From: Paulinella micropora
Taxonomy: Eukaryota > Cercozoa > Imbricatea > Euglyphida
NCBI GenBank assembly: GCA_009731375.1
Contig: BJOX01000033.1
Coordinates: 275,760 to 339,759, forward strand
DNA: 64,000 nucleotides
Reading direction: 5' to 3'
Shown here: positions 43,159-54,419 of the stretch, piece after piece
Layout: each line of letters begins with the position of its first letter
Position numbering within the stretch: the first letter of the stretch is position 1
Program-made: the position numbers and the translations under genes
Notes under the pieces: model-generated
The model's input: only the letters and a program-made list of their open reading frames with translations
Databases searched by the model: none
What the model was told of the DNA's origin: nothing

Positions 43159-46100
43159 CCACCAAAATCTAGCATATCCATTTCTGTTAGTATTTCTTCT
43201 AATTCCTGTGCTATTAAGCCAGTCCTACATTTCTTGTTGTCATCAATCATACGATAGCAGACTGGATTTAACTTATTAATAAAATCTAAGCCTAAAAATT
43301 CCTTTATATCTTTTTTTTTCTCTTGTCTGAATATTGAATTGGATTAGACAATACCCATAATTGCCCATCGCTTGCTCTTAATGACATTAAAGCAGTATTT
43401 GAATTATTCTCCCATATGAAACCACTCGTTGAAGAACCATTCACTCTAAATCTAATAGCATAAGAAGTTAATCCTCCGCCTCCTCCTGCTGGTGCTGTTC
43501 CTGTTCCGCTTAATGCTTTATTTGCCCCAGACTGGCTCATATAAATCCCCCAGTTTGAATCTCCAATGTCCCACATAAATATTCCTCTCGCATTCGTCCC
43601 GTCTGTTTGTCCTTGAATTGCTATTTTTGCCCCATTAGTTGATGCTGATGCCGTTGTTAGTGTGCCTGTGTATGTAATTCCCGCATTTGCCGTAATCAAT
43701 CCTTTTGTCCATAAAGTCCCGTTTGCCCCGTTTAATGACATTAACAATTGCTCTGCTGAATTTTCCCACACAAAACCCATTGTAGAATCATTAGCAACCC
43801 TAAACCGAAAACTATACGAACTAAAATCATTTCCTGAAACGGCTAAACCATTTGCCAAACTTCTAGTGTTTAGAGCCCCACCAGATGCTGCATAAATTCC
43901 CCAACTCGTATTTGTCGTATCCCATAGAAATATTCCTTTTGCATTTGTTCCGTCTGTTACTCCCTGAACTCCTATTTTCGCTCCACTGGTATTCGTTGCT
44001 GATGTTAGTGTGCCTGTATATGTAATTCCCGCATTTGCCGTTATCAATCCGCTTGCGGTTGCCGTTGTTGTTGATATACCCGCATTTGCCGTTATTAATC
44101 CACTCGCGGTTGCTGTTGTTGTTGATATACCCGCAGTTGAAGTAATTGTCGTTCCAGTTATTGTTCCGCCATTTGTTATGTTGTTTGAATTCATATCTAA
44201 GGCACCATAAAACCGCATACCACCAGCATTGTTAAAACGGACAATGTCTGACGAAGCACTTTTATTATCCAAAAGTTTTGAAATATAAAGTCCCGCCCCT
44301 TTTACATCAGATGCTACATTCGTAAATACATAACCTCGTTGGTTTGCGGTTCCACTTGTAGCGGTATTTAGAGTAAATAAGAAATACTGATAATCTCCTG
44401 ATGTCTGTGAAAAGAATATGTCTCCTCCATTTTGGTTTAATATCCTCGCCCCATTATATGTTATATTTCCACCATTAGTGATAGTTTGATTATTAAAATC
44501 GGCATTGTTCGTTAAAGTTAGATATTTTATCACAGTGCTCGCCCCATTAAATGTTTTGCTTCCTGTTATGGTTTGGTCTGTTGATAGTTTTACATTTTGC
44601 CCGTCCAATGTGTCCGCATAACCTTTTGTCGCTCCGTCCGTTGCTAATGTCGGAGTTCCAAGGTTGGCTATTTTGTTACTATTACAATCTAGCCCCGAAG
44701 CATTTACCCAACCGACGATTGTCCCGTCAATAATAAAACTTATTTTTTTCGCAGAAATTTCAAAGTTGTAATATGTTGCAGTTTTCATATCCAAACTAGC
44801 AATTGACCCAATATTACTGGTAGAATTGAAAACGATAAATGTGCCCTTTGTTGTTGAATTGATTGAATTTCCCGTTATTTCAACACCACTGCTATATGTC
44901 TTAATTCCTGCTATGGTTTGGTTTCATGTTAGTTTCACATTTTGCCCGTCTAATGTATCAACATAACTTTTGGTTGCTCCGTCCGTTGTTGCTGATGGTG
45001 TGGCTAAGTTTGTTATTTTGTTGTTATTCAAAGATAGTGTAGTGCCAGTTGCTGTCGCGATTACATTATCACCCGCATATAAATCAACATATGACCCCGT
45101 TATTTGTATCGGATACCAAGTCGCTGTTGCTGTCTTTTGTGCGGCAATCATTCCTATTTTTGTATCAAAGGCTATGCCAATGCCGTCAAAAGTAGTTGGA
45201 TTGGATGAACCACTTACTTCCAAAGTTGATGTAAATTTTTTATTCCCTGCTATGGTTTGGTCTCCTGTTAGTTTAACCACCGAAGTATCAAGGGTAGAAA
45301 CATCAACACCATCAACAAGATTCCCATTTGTTATGCTTTGACTTTTCATATCAAACCCCGCACTAGCATTTATTATGTTGCTGAATGTTTTGGTTCCTGC
45401 TATGGTTTGGTCTCCTGTTAGTTTAACCACCGAACCATCAACTGCAAGATTTGTGAGATTAATTCCATTATATGTAGAAGCCCCTGAAATAGCATAACCA
45501 TTCATATTTGGTCCTCCAGTCATACTTGCTGTGCCGTCTAATCTAAGAAAGGGCGGTGTGGTGTTTCTCCATTGCCCCGTGCTATACATAATCAGTTGAT
45601 TATCTGCTGGAAAGCCTGATATTGTCACATCGCTATGTGTGTCTATACTTCCAGATGCTGTCACCTTATTATTATTATCATTATGCTCAAATATCCATTC
45701 ATCAACACCTTTGTCATTTAGTAAATTAACTCCTGTTATATTCTTCATTCCCATACTAATGTTGCCTGTTTCATCAACATTTATCGGAAATGTTTTATTT
45801 ACCCAGTTTATTGAGTTATATGTTAGATAACTATTCATCGCCACTGGTGCTGTAATGACTACATTTGAAAGTGTATCAATTGAACCAAGGGCTGTATTCT
45901 TCCATTTACCTTCTACATCGTTGTAAGTTAAGTATTGTCCGCTTGCTTGTGCAAATATGTTTGTGTCTATCAAATTGTATAAACTTGTTTGGTGCGGATT
46001 GGAAGTATTGCTTCTGTGTTGAGTTGAGGCTTTGACTTCGTCATTATCCCTTACTCGTTGTTCTGTATAATATAGATTTTTTCCTTCTTTTATGTCTGTA

Positions 46101-46288
46101 GTTGATTTGGTAGATAATCTTGTGTCAAATCGTAAATCCGTATAGTAGAGGTTCAAAGGGTTTTCATCTTCTGGCACTCTGTCTGTATTCAGACCGACTA
46201 TGTTTGTGTTCGTTAAGTCTAAGTTAAGTATGTTTAGACTATCAACTGCCAACTCATTCAAGCCTAGTAATGATTTATATTGCGACAT
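43159..46288 (-). pseudogene. Phage-like tail-fibre gene with S74-type chaperone end, broken
   Basis: Read from ATG 46288 in one frame for about 995 codons. It is interrupted by a TGA at 44924-44926 and by a frameshift in an A-run at about 43311-43320. The protein is beta-rich and repetitive: several copies of KLTGDQTIAG.KTF and of ITNLATPSATTDGATKSYVD, a pattern known from bacteriophage tail fibres. At the end SDKRKKK, then after the frame change GLIAQELEEILTE, match the intramolecular chaperone (peptidase S74) domain that trims phage fibres and endosialidases. The stop replaces a Gly codon in the repeat (GGA to TGA) and the neighbouring GAC is AAC. The C-terminus lies in the gap. It would have bound host cells. 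Now probably a pseudogene, unless the changes are sequence errors. Confidence 0.75.
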
Positions 46289-46290
46289 AG

Positions 46291-46412
46291 ATATTTTAGA
46301 ATTGCGCTTCGTGCTGACGCACTCTCGCTTATTCTAAAACATCGGAAAAAATTTGAAAAAAAAAATTAATTGGAAACGATGTTTTGTGATGACGAAGTCA
46401 GAACAAAATATC
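46291..46412. repeat. Hairpin element, copy 2
   Basis: Starts two bases upstream of the fibre ATG and matches 40671-40816. The two copies thus frame the whole block of minus-strand genes. A promoter, terminator or recombination role is possible. Confidence 0.8.
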
Positions 46413-46469
46413 AATTATATAATTATTTATTTATTTAAAAAATACTAAAATATATTAATCTTAGTATAA

Positions 46470-46988
46470 ATGCCGTCTCCCGAAGCAAGTCGTAAGAACT
46501 GGGGGAGTGCTGTTGAAGGAATAAAAGCAAAAGCGAAACAACGAAAAATGGAACATGCCAAAAAGGTTTTGGAACAATACCGAAATGCGGTTAAAAGTGA
46601 AGACGAAGACATGGAACAAAAAATAGCGGAGATAGAAAATAAGAATGTGGCGAGCGATATTGTTAATGAAAAAGACCAAGATGACACACCCGAGCAGAGT
46701 GATAGTGAAAGTGAATGTGATTTTACTGATATCATTGCTGAAAAGATGGCAAAAATGAAGATAAGAAGAAAGAAAGCGGAAACTAAGAGAGAAAAGAAGA
46801 AGAGTAAGAAGCCTGAGCCTGAGAGTGAAGAAAGTGAAAGCGAGAGTAGTGAAGAAGAAGAACCGAAGCCAAAGAAAGGCAAAGGTAAGAAGTCTAGTAG
46901 TGTGAGTGTAAAAGTATATAATCAATCTTCTGCTGGTGCTAAGATAGAAAAAAATAATGATGTTGAAAAATGTTTCTTAAAATTCTAA
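46470..46988 (+). CDS. Highly charged protein, unknown
   Basis: 172 residues from the ATG at 46470. A basic helical start (GIKAKAKQRKMEHAKKVLEQ), an acidic middle (SDSESECD), a Lys-rich region (KAETKREKKKSKKPEP) and Ser/Glu repeats. Probably mostly disordered. No homology recognised. AT-rich codon use matches the provirus. Confidence 0.5.
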   Translation: MPSPEASRKNWGSAVEGIKAKAKQRKMEHAKKVLEQYRNAVKSEDEDMEQKIAEIENKNVASDIVNEKDQDDTPEQSDSESECDFTDIIAEKMAKMKIRRKKAETKREKKKSKKPEPESEESESESSEEEEPKPKKGKGKKSSSVSVKVYNQSSAGAKIEKNNDVEKCFLKF

Positions 46989-47012
46989 AGTCCAAATGTA
47001 AATAAAATATCA

Positions 47013-47270
47013 TTACCAAAGGAAATGATAAGAATAATAATTACTATACTCCGGATTATTAAAAGTTAATTCACCTTTTGAGTTTCTTATTGCTTTTGCT
47101 CTTGCTCTATAGTTTTTTCTTCTTTCTTTATCCAGATGGTCTAAATGTGAGTATAACCCTATGCGGTCTTTATAATGTTCGTATCTGTTATCTCCAAAAT
47201 TAATAACCTTACCTTTTGGACTAATGACTTTATATTTTTTGTTTTTTACATTTGACTTTGAAAATCTCAT
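47013..47270 (-). CDS. DUF5754-like small protein
   Basis: 85 residues from the ATG at 47270. KNKKYKVISPKGKVINFGD, then YSHLDHLDKERRKNYRARA, and a closing YSYHFLW match the pattern I know from DUF5754 proteins, which are widespread in large DNA viruses and Polinton-like viruses. Their function is unknown. It starts 9 bp from the divergent integrase gene. A family-level search would settle it. Confidence 0.65.
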   Translation of the reverse strand: MRFSKSNVKNKKYKVISPKGKVINFGDNRYEHYKDRIGLYSHLDHLDKERRKNYRARAKAIRNSKGELTFNNPEYSNYYSYHFLW

Positions 47271-47279
47271 ACTATATAA

Positions 47280-48287
47280 ATGCCAGATTTAGACCATAAA
47301 CATACAATTATTAATAATCAAAATCGTAATAGTCAATTAGAAGACACACCAACAGGAGAAGAAATTCAAAGAACAAAAGAAGAAGAAGCCCTTGAAATAC
47401 ACCACCAGAAAAAGAACCCGAAAATATGGAATACTATATGGGTTGATAATCCATTAGACTAAGTTTTCTTAGACTTGGCAGACATGAGTAAAATAAAAGA
47501 TAAGAAAGGAAATAAAGGATATGCTTGGATGCTTGTTTGGATTGATTGTCATTCAAGATATTTAATAACCATTCCATTAAAAAATAAAACAGCGAAAGAA
47601 GTTTATTATGCTTTAAAATCTATACCTTATAAACCTAAATCAATTACAACAGACAGCGGAGGAGAATATAAAGGTGCTACTCGTGATTATTTTATTCAAA
47701 ATGGTATTAAGCACGATGTGGTTGAAGTAGGGGACCACAGAGCCTTAGCGGTTGTTGATAGAGTTATAAGGAGTATTAGAAGGTGGTTGGATTTATTATT
47801 TGAAACTAATAGAAATTTTGACTGGGTAAGTTATATTCAAGAGTTGGTCAATGCTTATAATCATAAAGTTCATAGAGGAATTCAAGCCAGACCTGTGGAC
47901 GTCTTTGCTAGAAGAGATAAAAACAAGCAAGTCATAACTAGAGATAACCTTATTAATGAATTCAATGTTGGTGATAGTGTTCGTAAGGAAAGCAAACGTA
48001 ATTTATTTTCCAAAGGAGGAAAGACTTTCAGCAAAATTATTTATAAAGTCAAAGGCCGTTCCGGATTTAAAATCATATTGAATAATGATGAACTCGTAAG
48101 TCCCAGAGATGTATTAAAAACAAATTTTATTAAACCGATTGAAGAAGAAAAAGATATGAAAGAGCAAACTAAAGAAGTTATAAAAGAGAAGAAAACAAAA
48201 GAATTGCTAAAGAGAGAAGAAATAGAACCAGAAAACATCAGAACAAGCAAAAGAGAACGAAAGGCAAAAGTAAAAATGGACCTGTAA
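47280..48287 (+). pseudogene. Retroviral-type integrase (rve), interrupted by a TAA
   Basis: One frame from ATG 47280 to 48287 with a single TAA at 47460-47462, just before the catalytic core. The core shows DLADMSK (first Asp, 47472), WMLVWIDCHSRY, TTDSGGEY (second Asp, 47652) and ALAVVDRVIRSIRR with Asp (47757) exactly 35 residues later. Asp replaces the usual Glu; I recall IDR-type third residues in Polinton-like integrases, so this may be normal. C-terminal parts match the fragment at 40196-40639. Such integrases insert Polinton-like viruses and Mavirus-like virophages. The stop makes this copy inactive unless it is read through or a sequencing error. Confidence 0.75.
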
Positions 48288-48940
48288 TTGGTGGCACTAT
48301 AGACGGCTAAAAATGTTATCACATGGTTTTTTCTGAGAGGATGCGAAAACAAAAAATCATACTTTTTGATTTCGCAATTTTGGACAACTTTTATAAAAAT
48401 TTTTGTGAAATATTTTATATAAAAAATAAATAAAAAATAGATAAGTGTCCTATAGTAGTACCTATAGTAGTAAAATTTAGTCGATAGCGTGCTATCGACA
48501 ATTGTCCCGAGGGACTAATTTATTGATTTTGATATTGGTGTGTTTTTTTATGTCTTGATAAATTCGCTCTTGATACTTCTGCTCCACATTCACATTTTAT
48601 TTTTTCTTTTGCTTTCTTGTTTATTTTATCTCTGTTGATTTGCTTGTATAGTTGTTTAGAATTAGGTCTTATATAGTCTCCCATTTACATAAATATATTT
48701 TTCATTATTCTTTAAAAGGAATAGAGAAGTTGTTCGCTAATCCCCCCTTTTTTTTTGAAGTAGAGGAAAACGAATTTATTTATTTTGCTTTCTTGTATTT
48801 ATCAAAAATTTTTGCTTTTTTATTTTGCTGTTTTGAGGCTTAGTATTGATTGTTTAAACTATCAACAGGAAGGACGATACATTTTACGAAGGTCGTTTTG
48901 AGGATACGAAAAAACGACCTAGTAAAATGTGTATTTATCT
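48288..48940. other. Right flank of the provirus
   Basis: AT-rich, no supportable gene. A twin-hairpin module lies at 48478-48518 (GTCGATAGC/GCTATCGAC, then TTGTCCCGAGGGACTAA). No terminal inverted repeat matching the left flank could be seen. Confidence 0.5.
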
Positions 48941-48944
48941 ACTG

Positions 48945-49552
48945 GAAAGAAAATAGAAAAGTGTGTGGTGGAAAGAAAATAGCGCAAGGTGTGAACTAGA
49001 ATGCAAAAAAAACTTTGAGGCAGAAGAAACAACCCCCCAAGTTAGAGCCTTTTTTGGAGGCAAAAATATATAATATTATTAGGCAGAAGAAACAACCCCC
49101 CAAGTTAGAGCCTTTTTTGGAGGCAAAAATATATAATTTTTGGAGGCAAAAATAATATTATATTTTTTTGCCTCCAAAAAAGGCTCTAACTTGGGGGTTG
49201 TTTCTAGGCAGAAGAAACAACCCCCCAAGTAAGAGCCTTTTTTGGAGGCAAAAATATATAATATTATTAAACAACCCCCCAAGTTAGAGCCTTTTTTGGA
49301 GGCAAAAATATATAATATTATTAACTGCCTCAAAGTTTTTTTTGCATTCTAGTAAGTGGAATCAAAAAGTTTTTTTTGTGGGAAAGAAAATAGAAAAGTG
49401 TGTGGTGGAAAGAAAATAGCGCAAGGTGTGAACTAGAATGCAAAAAAAACTTTGAGGCATAGCGCGCAGTTAATAATATTATATATTTTTGCCTCCAAAA
49501 AAGGCTCTAACTTGCGGGGTTGTTTAATAATATTATATATTTTTGCCTCCAA
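48945..49552. repeat. Tandem and inverted array, left copy
   Basis: Several units of GGCTCTAACTTGGGGGGTTG and its reverse complement, joined by TTTTTGCCTCC and (TA)n pieces. An outer GCAAGGTGTGAACTAG-type flank is present twice. Matches 57412-57720 in inverted orientation. Confidence 0.85.
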
Positions 49553-49553
49553 A

Positions 49554-49770
49554 AAGCGTCATTTCACAAATAACCATATCAGACAGAGTGGGCCGGTAGT
49601 GACAATCAATTGAGTTCACTTGCAGAGTTTCTCTGCGCAAATAAAGAAGCGGGAACTATTGTTCCCGCTCGAAAATTTGAAGATTAGAACAACAATCCTG
49701 TCCCCCTCAGATTTGTATTTTTTGTTTTATACAAAAGTGCTTTTAGTTTGGGTTTTAGGAAAGGCAAGAA
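49554..49770 (+). repeat. 217-bp direct repeat, left copy
   Basis: Almost identical to 56921-57137. It flanks the retrotransposon and may be its terminal (split direct) repeat. A GGGAAC-TATT-GTTCCC hairpin lies inside it. Confidence 0.85.
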
Positions 49771-49838
49771 ATCCATGTCAAGCGAGAAACCCAAGCGAGT
49801 CAAGAAGCCTTCAGCAAAGAAGAGACGTGCAGAGGAAG

Positions 49839-50999
49839 ATGCTAGCGACGACGACCACGACTACCAAGGAGGAGATCACAGCGCGGCTGGAGGCAGTGCG
49901 AGTGTGTCTGGCAGCTCTGCATCTACGACCAGCCCTACCGCAGCGACAGGCGCCGGCGCCAGCAATTACTAACCTCTCGGGAGCGCAGCCAACAGCAGCA
50001 GCAGCAGCAGCACTGGTAACACTCACGCACCGTCACCAGCATCATCCATCATCGTCATTCATCGGCGGGGCTGTGGCACCGACATTACAACAACAACAAG
50101 ACACACTACGAGCAGCGGGCCTGGGCAGTCTCGGGGGCCACATCAACACTTCTCCATCGTATCACCCGAAGGCACGCCCACTTACAAGCGACGACTTGGA
50201 AAAGGTGGTGCTGCTACTGCAGGCAGGGATCAACTCTACTTTCTTCGACCAGACCAACCTGCTATCCGAGCAAGTCAACGCCATGATTCACCAAGCGAAG
50301 CAAGAGACGGGGCAACGTGACGCTAAGCTCATCGAGAAGCACGTGCACCGACGTTACTTCCAAGGTGGGAAGATCATCATGGCGGTACTGGAGAGTAATG
50401 TCTACAAGAGTGAGCAAGAGCGGCTGACGGATGCAAGCGCAATGGCTACCCTGGCAATGAACATGGGTGGGCCGACGCCTCTCTCCGCGGAAGAGGCAGA
50501 GCAAAAGTTCCTGCAGGCAGCAAAGCGGCTGCGGATCGCGGGGGACATCGCCGCCTACTGCGAACCTATCAGGGCACACACTTCGAAGAGCGCCGCGCAC
50601 CCCTACTGCAGCCAATGCAAGGGGTTGTGCCGCATATGCTACTCTCCGCAACACTGGGCCAAGGACTGCCCACAGCGAGGCAATACCAACGGCGCGGCTA
50701 CCGGCAACACCGCAGCACACCAGAGCACTGCGACGGTACCAACGCTGGCGTGGCAAGGTGTCCCTGGCTACACAGTCCCACCAACCGGGCCGCAGCCGCC
50801 AATTCAATACGCGATCCAGCCACAGCAACCACAAAACCCGACAGGGTACATAACCGTCAGCCCAACAGTGCCCCCACCATACATACCATCTAGTGCTCGC
50901 ACACATGTATCCTGCACCCATTGCCACAAGCGCGGGCACACCTCAGAAAGCTGTTGGACCCTGAACCCACATCAACGCCCTCAGCGCACTACCAACTGA
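49839..50999 (+). CDS. Gag-like protein of the DIRS-type retrotransposon
   Basis: At least 386 residues from ATG 49839; the frame is open further upstream. The middle is helical (SEQVNAMIHQAKQETGQRDA), like retrotransposon capsid regions. Two perfect CCHC zinc knuckles follow: CRICYSPQHWAKDC and CTHCHKRGHTSESC. A different frame begins at ATG 49775 with a basic/acidic start (SSEKPKRVKKPSAKKRR) and stops at 49972, so the true N-terminus may join this frame by a frameshift. A third knuckle heads the next gene. It packages element RNA in the family. Confidence 0.65.
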   Translation: MLATTTTTTKEEITARLEAVRVCLAALHLRPALPQRQAPAPAITNLSGAQPTAAAAAALVTLTHRHQHHPSSSFIGGAVAPTLQQQQDTLRAAGLGSLGGHINTSPSYHPKARPLTSDDLEKVVLLLQAGINSTFFDQTNLLSEQVNAMIHQAKQETGQRDAKLIEKHVHRRYFQGGKIIMAVLESNVYKSEQERLTDASAMATLAMNMGGPTPLSAEEAEQKFLQAAKRLRIAGDIAAYCEPIRAHTSKSAAHPYCSQCKGLCRICYSPQHWAKDCPQRGNTNGAATGNTAAHQSTATVPTLAWQGVPGYTVPPTGPQPPIQYAIQPQQPQNPTGYITVSPTVPPPYIPSSARTHVSCTHCHKRGHTSESCWTLNPHQRPQRTTN

Positions 51000-51216
51000 A
51001 CACTCAATCACAACTCACGAACACACATACGTCTTGCACATCTGCACTAGCGATACTTGCAAACGTCGTCGAGTTTGAGTCACATGCACACGCAGCAGAA
51101 AACAGTACATATGCATTAAATATATGTTACTCTTACTCTTCTTTATGTGTATTTCGAAATATATTATACGGTCGGACTCGCACGGCAACACGCCACCGGT
51201 TTAAATATGACTAGTC

Positions 51217-51487
51217 NNNNNNNNNNNNNNNNNNNNNNNNNNNNNNNNNNNNNNNNNNNNNNNNNNNNNNNNNNNNNNNNNNNNNNNNNNNNNNNNNNNN
51301 NNNNNNNNNNNNNNNNNNNNNNNNNNNNNNNNNNNNNNNNNNNNNNNNNNNNNNNNNNNNNNNNNNNNNNNNNNNNNNNNNNNNNNNNNNNNNNNNNNNN
51401 NNNNNNNNNNNNNNNNNNNNNNNNNNNNNNNNNNNNNNNNNNNNNNNNNNNNNNNNNNNNNNNNNNNNNNNNNNNNNNNNNNNNNNN
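51217..51487. other. 271-base gap between duplicated gag ends
   Basis: Sequence before the gap (about 50620-51216) reappears after it (51488-52088) with a few substitutions. Two element copies or alleles were probably joined here. Confidence 0.85.
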
Positions 51488-51870
51488 GCAAGGGGTTGTG
51501 CCGCATATGCTACTCTCCGCAACACTGGGCCAAGGACTGCCCACAGCGAGGCAATACCAACGGCGCGGCTACCGGCAACACCGCAGCACACCAGAGCACT
51601 GCGACGGTACCAACGCTGGCGTGGCAAGGTGTCCCTGGCTACACAGTCCCACCAACCGGGCCGCAGCCGCCAATTCAATACGCGATCCAGCCACAGCAAC
51701 CACAAAACCCGACAGGGTACATAACCGTCAGCCCAACAGTGCCCCCACCATACATACCATCTAGTGCTCGCACACATGTATCCTGCACCCATTGCCACAA
51801 GCGCGGGCACACCTCAGAAAGCTGTTGGACCCTGAACCCACATCAACGCCCTCAGCGCACTACCAACTGA
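51488..51870 (+). pseudogene. Second partial copy of the gag C-terminal region
   Basis: Encodes both CCHC knuckles again and ends at the same TGA context as 50999. Differences from the first copy outside the coding part (for example near 51889 and 52055-52070) suggest a second copy or allele rather than a simple read duplication. Confidence 0.75.
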
Positions 51871-52319
51871 ACACTCAATCACAACTCGCGAACACACATA
51901 CGTCTTGCACATCTGCACTAGCGATACTTGCAAACGTCGTCGAGTTTGAGTCACATGCACACGCAGCAGAAAACAGTACATATGCATTAAATATATGTAA
52001 CTCTTACTCTTCTTTATGTGTATTTCGAAATATATTATACGGTCGGACTCGCACTGCAACACGCCTCCGGTTTAAATATGACTAGTCAAACAACGACTGC
52101 AACACGCCGGAAAGTAATGTAAAAGTGCAACGAACAAGCCACAGTTTAATACTGCATTACCACTTTCCCAAACACCAACTCAGTCACTTTTTAGTATTAA
52201 AATCATTATCTCTTACTGTGACTGGCAGACATTCACGCCCAAAACTGGTCGGCAAGATCTCAGATTTTCTACCGAAAACTGCGCAGAAATAAAATATATT
52301 CAAAGACTATGCGGGGATC

Positions 52320-54332
52320 ATGCAGTGCGTTTGGTGCAAAAAGACAGGACATCTAGCATACTTCTGTCCGTCGCGACAAACGATACCACAGGAGGAAATC
52401 CCATATGTGACTGAACTCCTACGATCACCTACAATCGACGTCCAAAGCTATGCATCTTTCACTTTGGAGCAAGCACATGAACGGCTCAAGACCTTGGGTG
52501 AAAATTTTAACTGTGGCAACCCATGGGCTGACTCCACTGACCCTGCATACGCTATCAAGGCAAAGCTAGGATACTGGAAAGCGCTTGGGACCGACCCCGT
52601 TGTACTGTCGTGGCTAGCGTATGGGGTCGAGCTGACATTCGAACGCACGCCGCCTGCCACAGATTTTGTAAATCATCCGTTATATTTTGAGCACCTGGCA
52701 TTTGTCAACGAACAAATCAACGATATGGTCGCGCGGGGGGACGCAGTGGAAGTAAACGAAGATGACTACATCATGATCGAACCACTACAAGTGCTCGCGG
52801 ACCCGGCAGGGATTAAGAAAACAAAGCTCTGCACTGACAAACGTTTTAGTAACTCGTTCCAAGCAAGAGCTCCATTCACCATGGAGACTTTAGAAAAGGA
52901 CATACAAATGGTACTGGACGGAGACGCGGGCACAAAGCTGTTCGTGGTGGACCTCAAGCGTGCGTTCTAACCCCTTTCAAGACAAAGCAGACCTTACTCG
53001 TCGTTCCGACACAACTGCAAGACGTACCAGAACACCACACTACTCTACTGCTTCTGCACAGCGCCATTCTGGTTTGGAAAGACGATGCGCGCGGTGGTGC
53101 GACTGCTACGAGCCTTGAACATACATTGCATGCAATACATTGACGACTTCCTGTTCGCAATCAAACTAGCCAGGACTCACGACGGCATACCGGCGTTCGT
53201 GAAGGCACTCTTCAGCCTCTTAGGCTTCCCCCTCTCGGAGAAGACGTGTTGGGAGCAGGCAGATGAAGTCCAATACTTGGGCTACATCATCAACAGCAAA
53301 GAAAGCTGGATCGGGGTACCGGAGGAAAAAAGGTTGAAGCTACTGCGCTCAATCCTCCAGCTACTAAGCGACGTTCACTCGGCTCACGGAGCGTCAGTCA
53401 AACAGCTACACTCGACTGCTGCTTCGATCATCGCGTTGAAACTAGCGCTTCAGAACGCAATGCTGTTCACGCGAGTCACGCTGGCAACAGTCGTGCACTG
53501 CAAGAAGATCGAACTGGATACCATTTGCACCTCAACAGGGTCAAAGCTCAGTGAAGAACTCCAACATTTGCTCCACATTCTGCGAGACCCACTGAAATGT
53601 AAACGAACTATCTTCCAGGCACGGACGGACATCGAGCTGAGGCTCGACGCGGGGGAATTTGCAGTAGGTGGCCACGTACTGAATATGGACGTGACTATAC
53701 CATTGCCTACCGAACTCATCGGCACCTCTTCCACCCACAGAGAGCTCTGGGCAGCCACAGTGGTCACACTACACTTCAGACACATTTTGAGTAATCGTAA
53801 CACCGTGCTCACGGTCTTCGATTCAGCCAACGCTGTAATAGACTTACAGAAAGGCTGCTCACGAAAATGCCCACACCTCACGCAGTTATGTAAAATAATT
53901 GACGATGTATACACACAGCGGCTCAACATCAAAAACAAACTCTGGGGATGGGTGGAACGCTCACGTAACACAAGGGCAGACGCGAACTCAAAGGCACTGA
54001 CTGCCTGCTTGACTAGCTTGACTGTCCACCCGGATATCATAAAGGCAATCACCTACCGATGGCACATAACGATCAGAGACGTGTGGGCACCGAACTTCGG
54101 GCAGATAGGACAGTCAATTCTTCTCGCACTGAAAGAACGCAAGCGAGTTGCGTTTGTGATACCCAAATGGCAGGGAAGACCTTGGTGGCCACAAGTGCTT
54201 GAACACGCGAGGGATTCATTCCCATTACCACCCGCGGCGTATACGCTAGCACCAACATGGCCCACACACCCGCTACATATACATAGACCTCAGTGGCACA
54301 TGCTTGCAGTCTTATTTGATTTTGCTAATTAA
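52320..54332 (+). pseudogene. Reverse transcriptase-RNase H of the DIRS-type element, one stop
   Basis: One frame of about 670 codons from ATG 52320 with a single TAA at 52968-52970. It opens with a CCHC knuckle (CVWCKKTGHLAYFC). Reverse transcriptase motifs follow: KTKLCTDKRFSN, VVDLKRAF just before the stop, then PYSSFRHN, CTAPFWFGK and YIDDFLFA (the YxDD box). The RNase H part keeps four acidic positions: LDAGEFAVGG, HRELWA, VFDSANA and ADANSKA. Apart from the stop the reading frame is intact, which points to recent inactivation or a sequencing error. No aspartic protease was recognised, as is normal in DIRS-like elements. Confidence 0.75.
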
Positions 54333-54419
54333 ATTTGTTTTCTTACTACAGGCCACGTCGTACTTAACGACCTTGACATAGCAATATGGGCAAGCCAAGG
54401 CAAGAAAAGACAGTCAACG

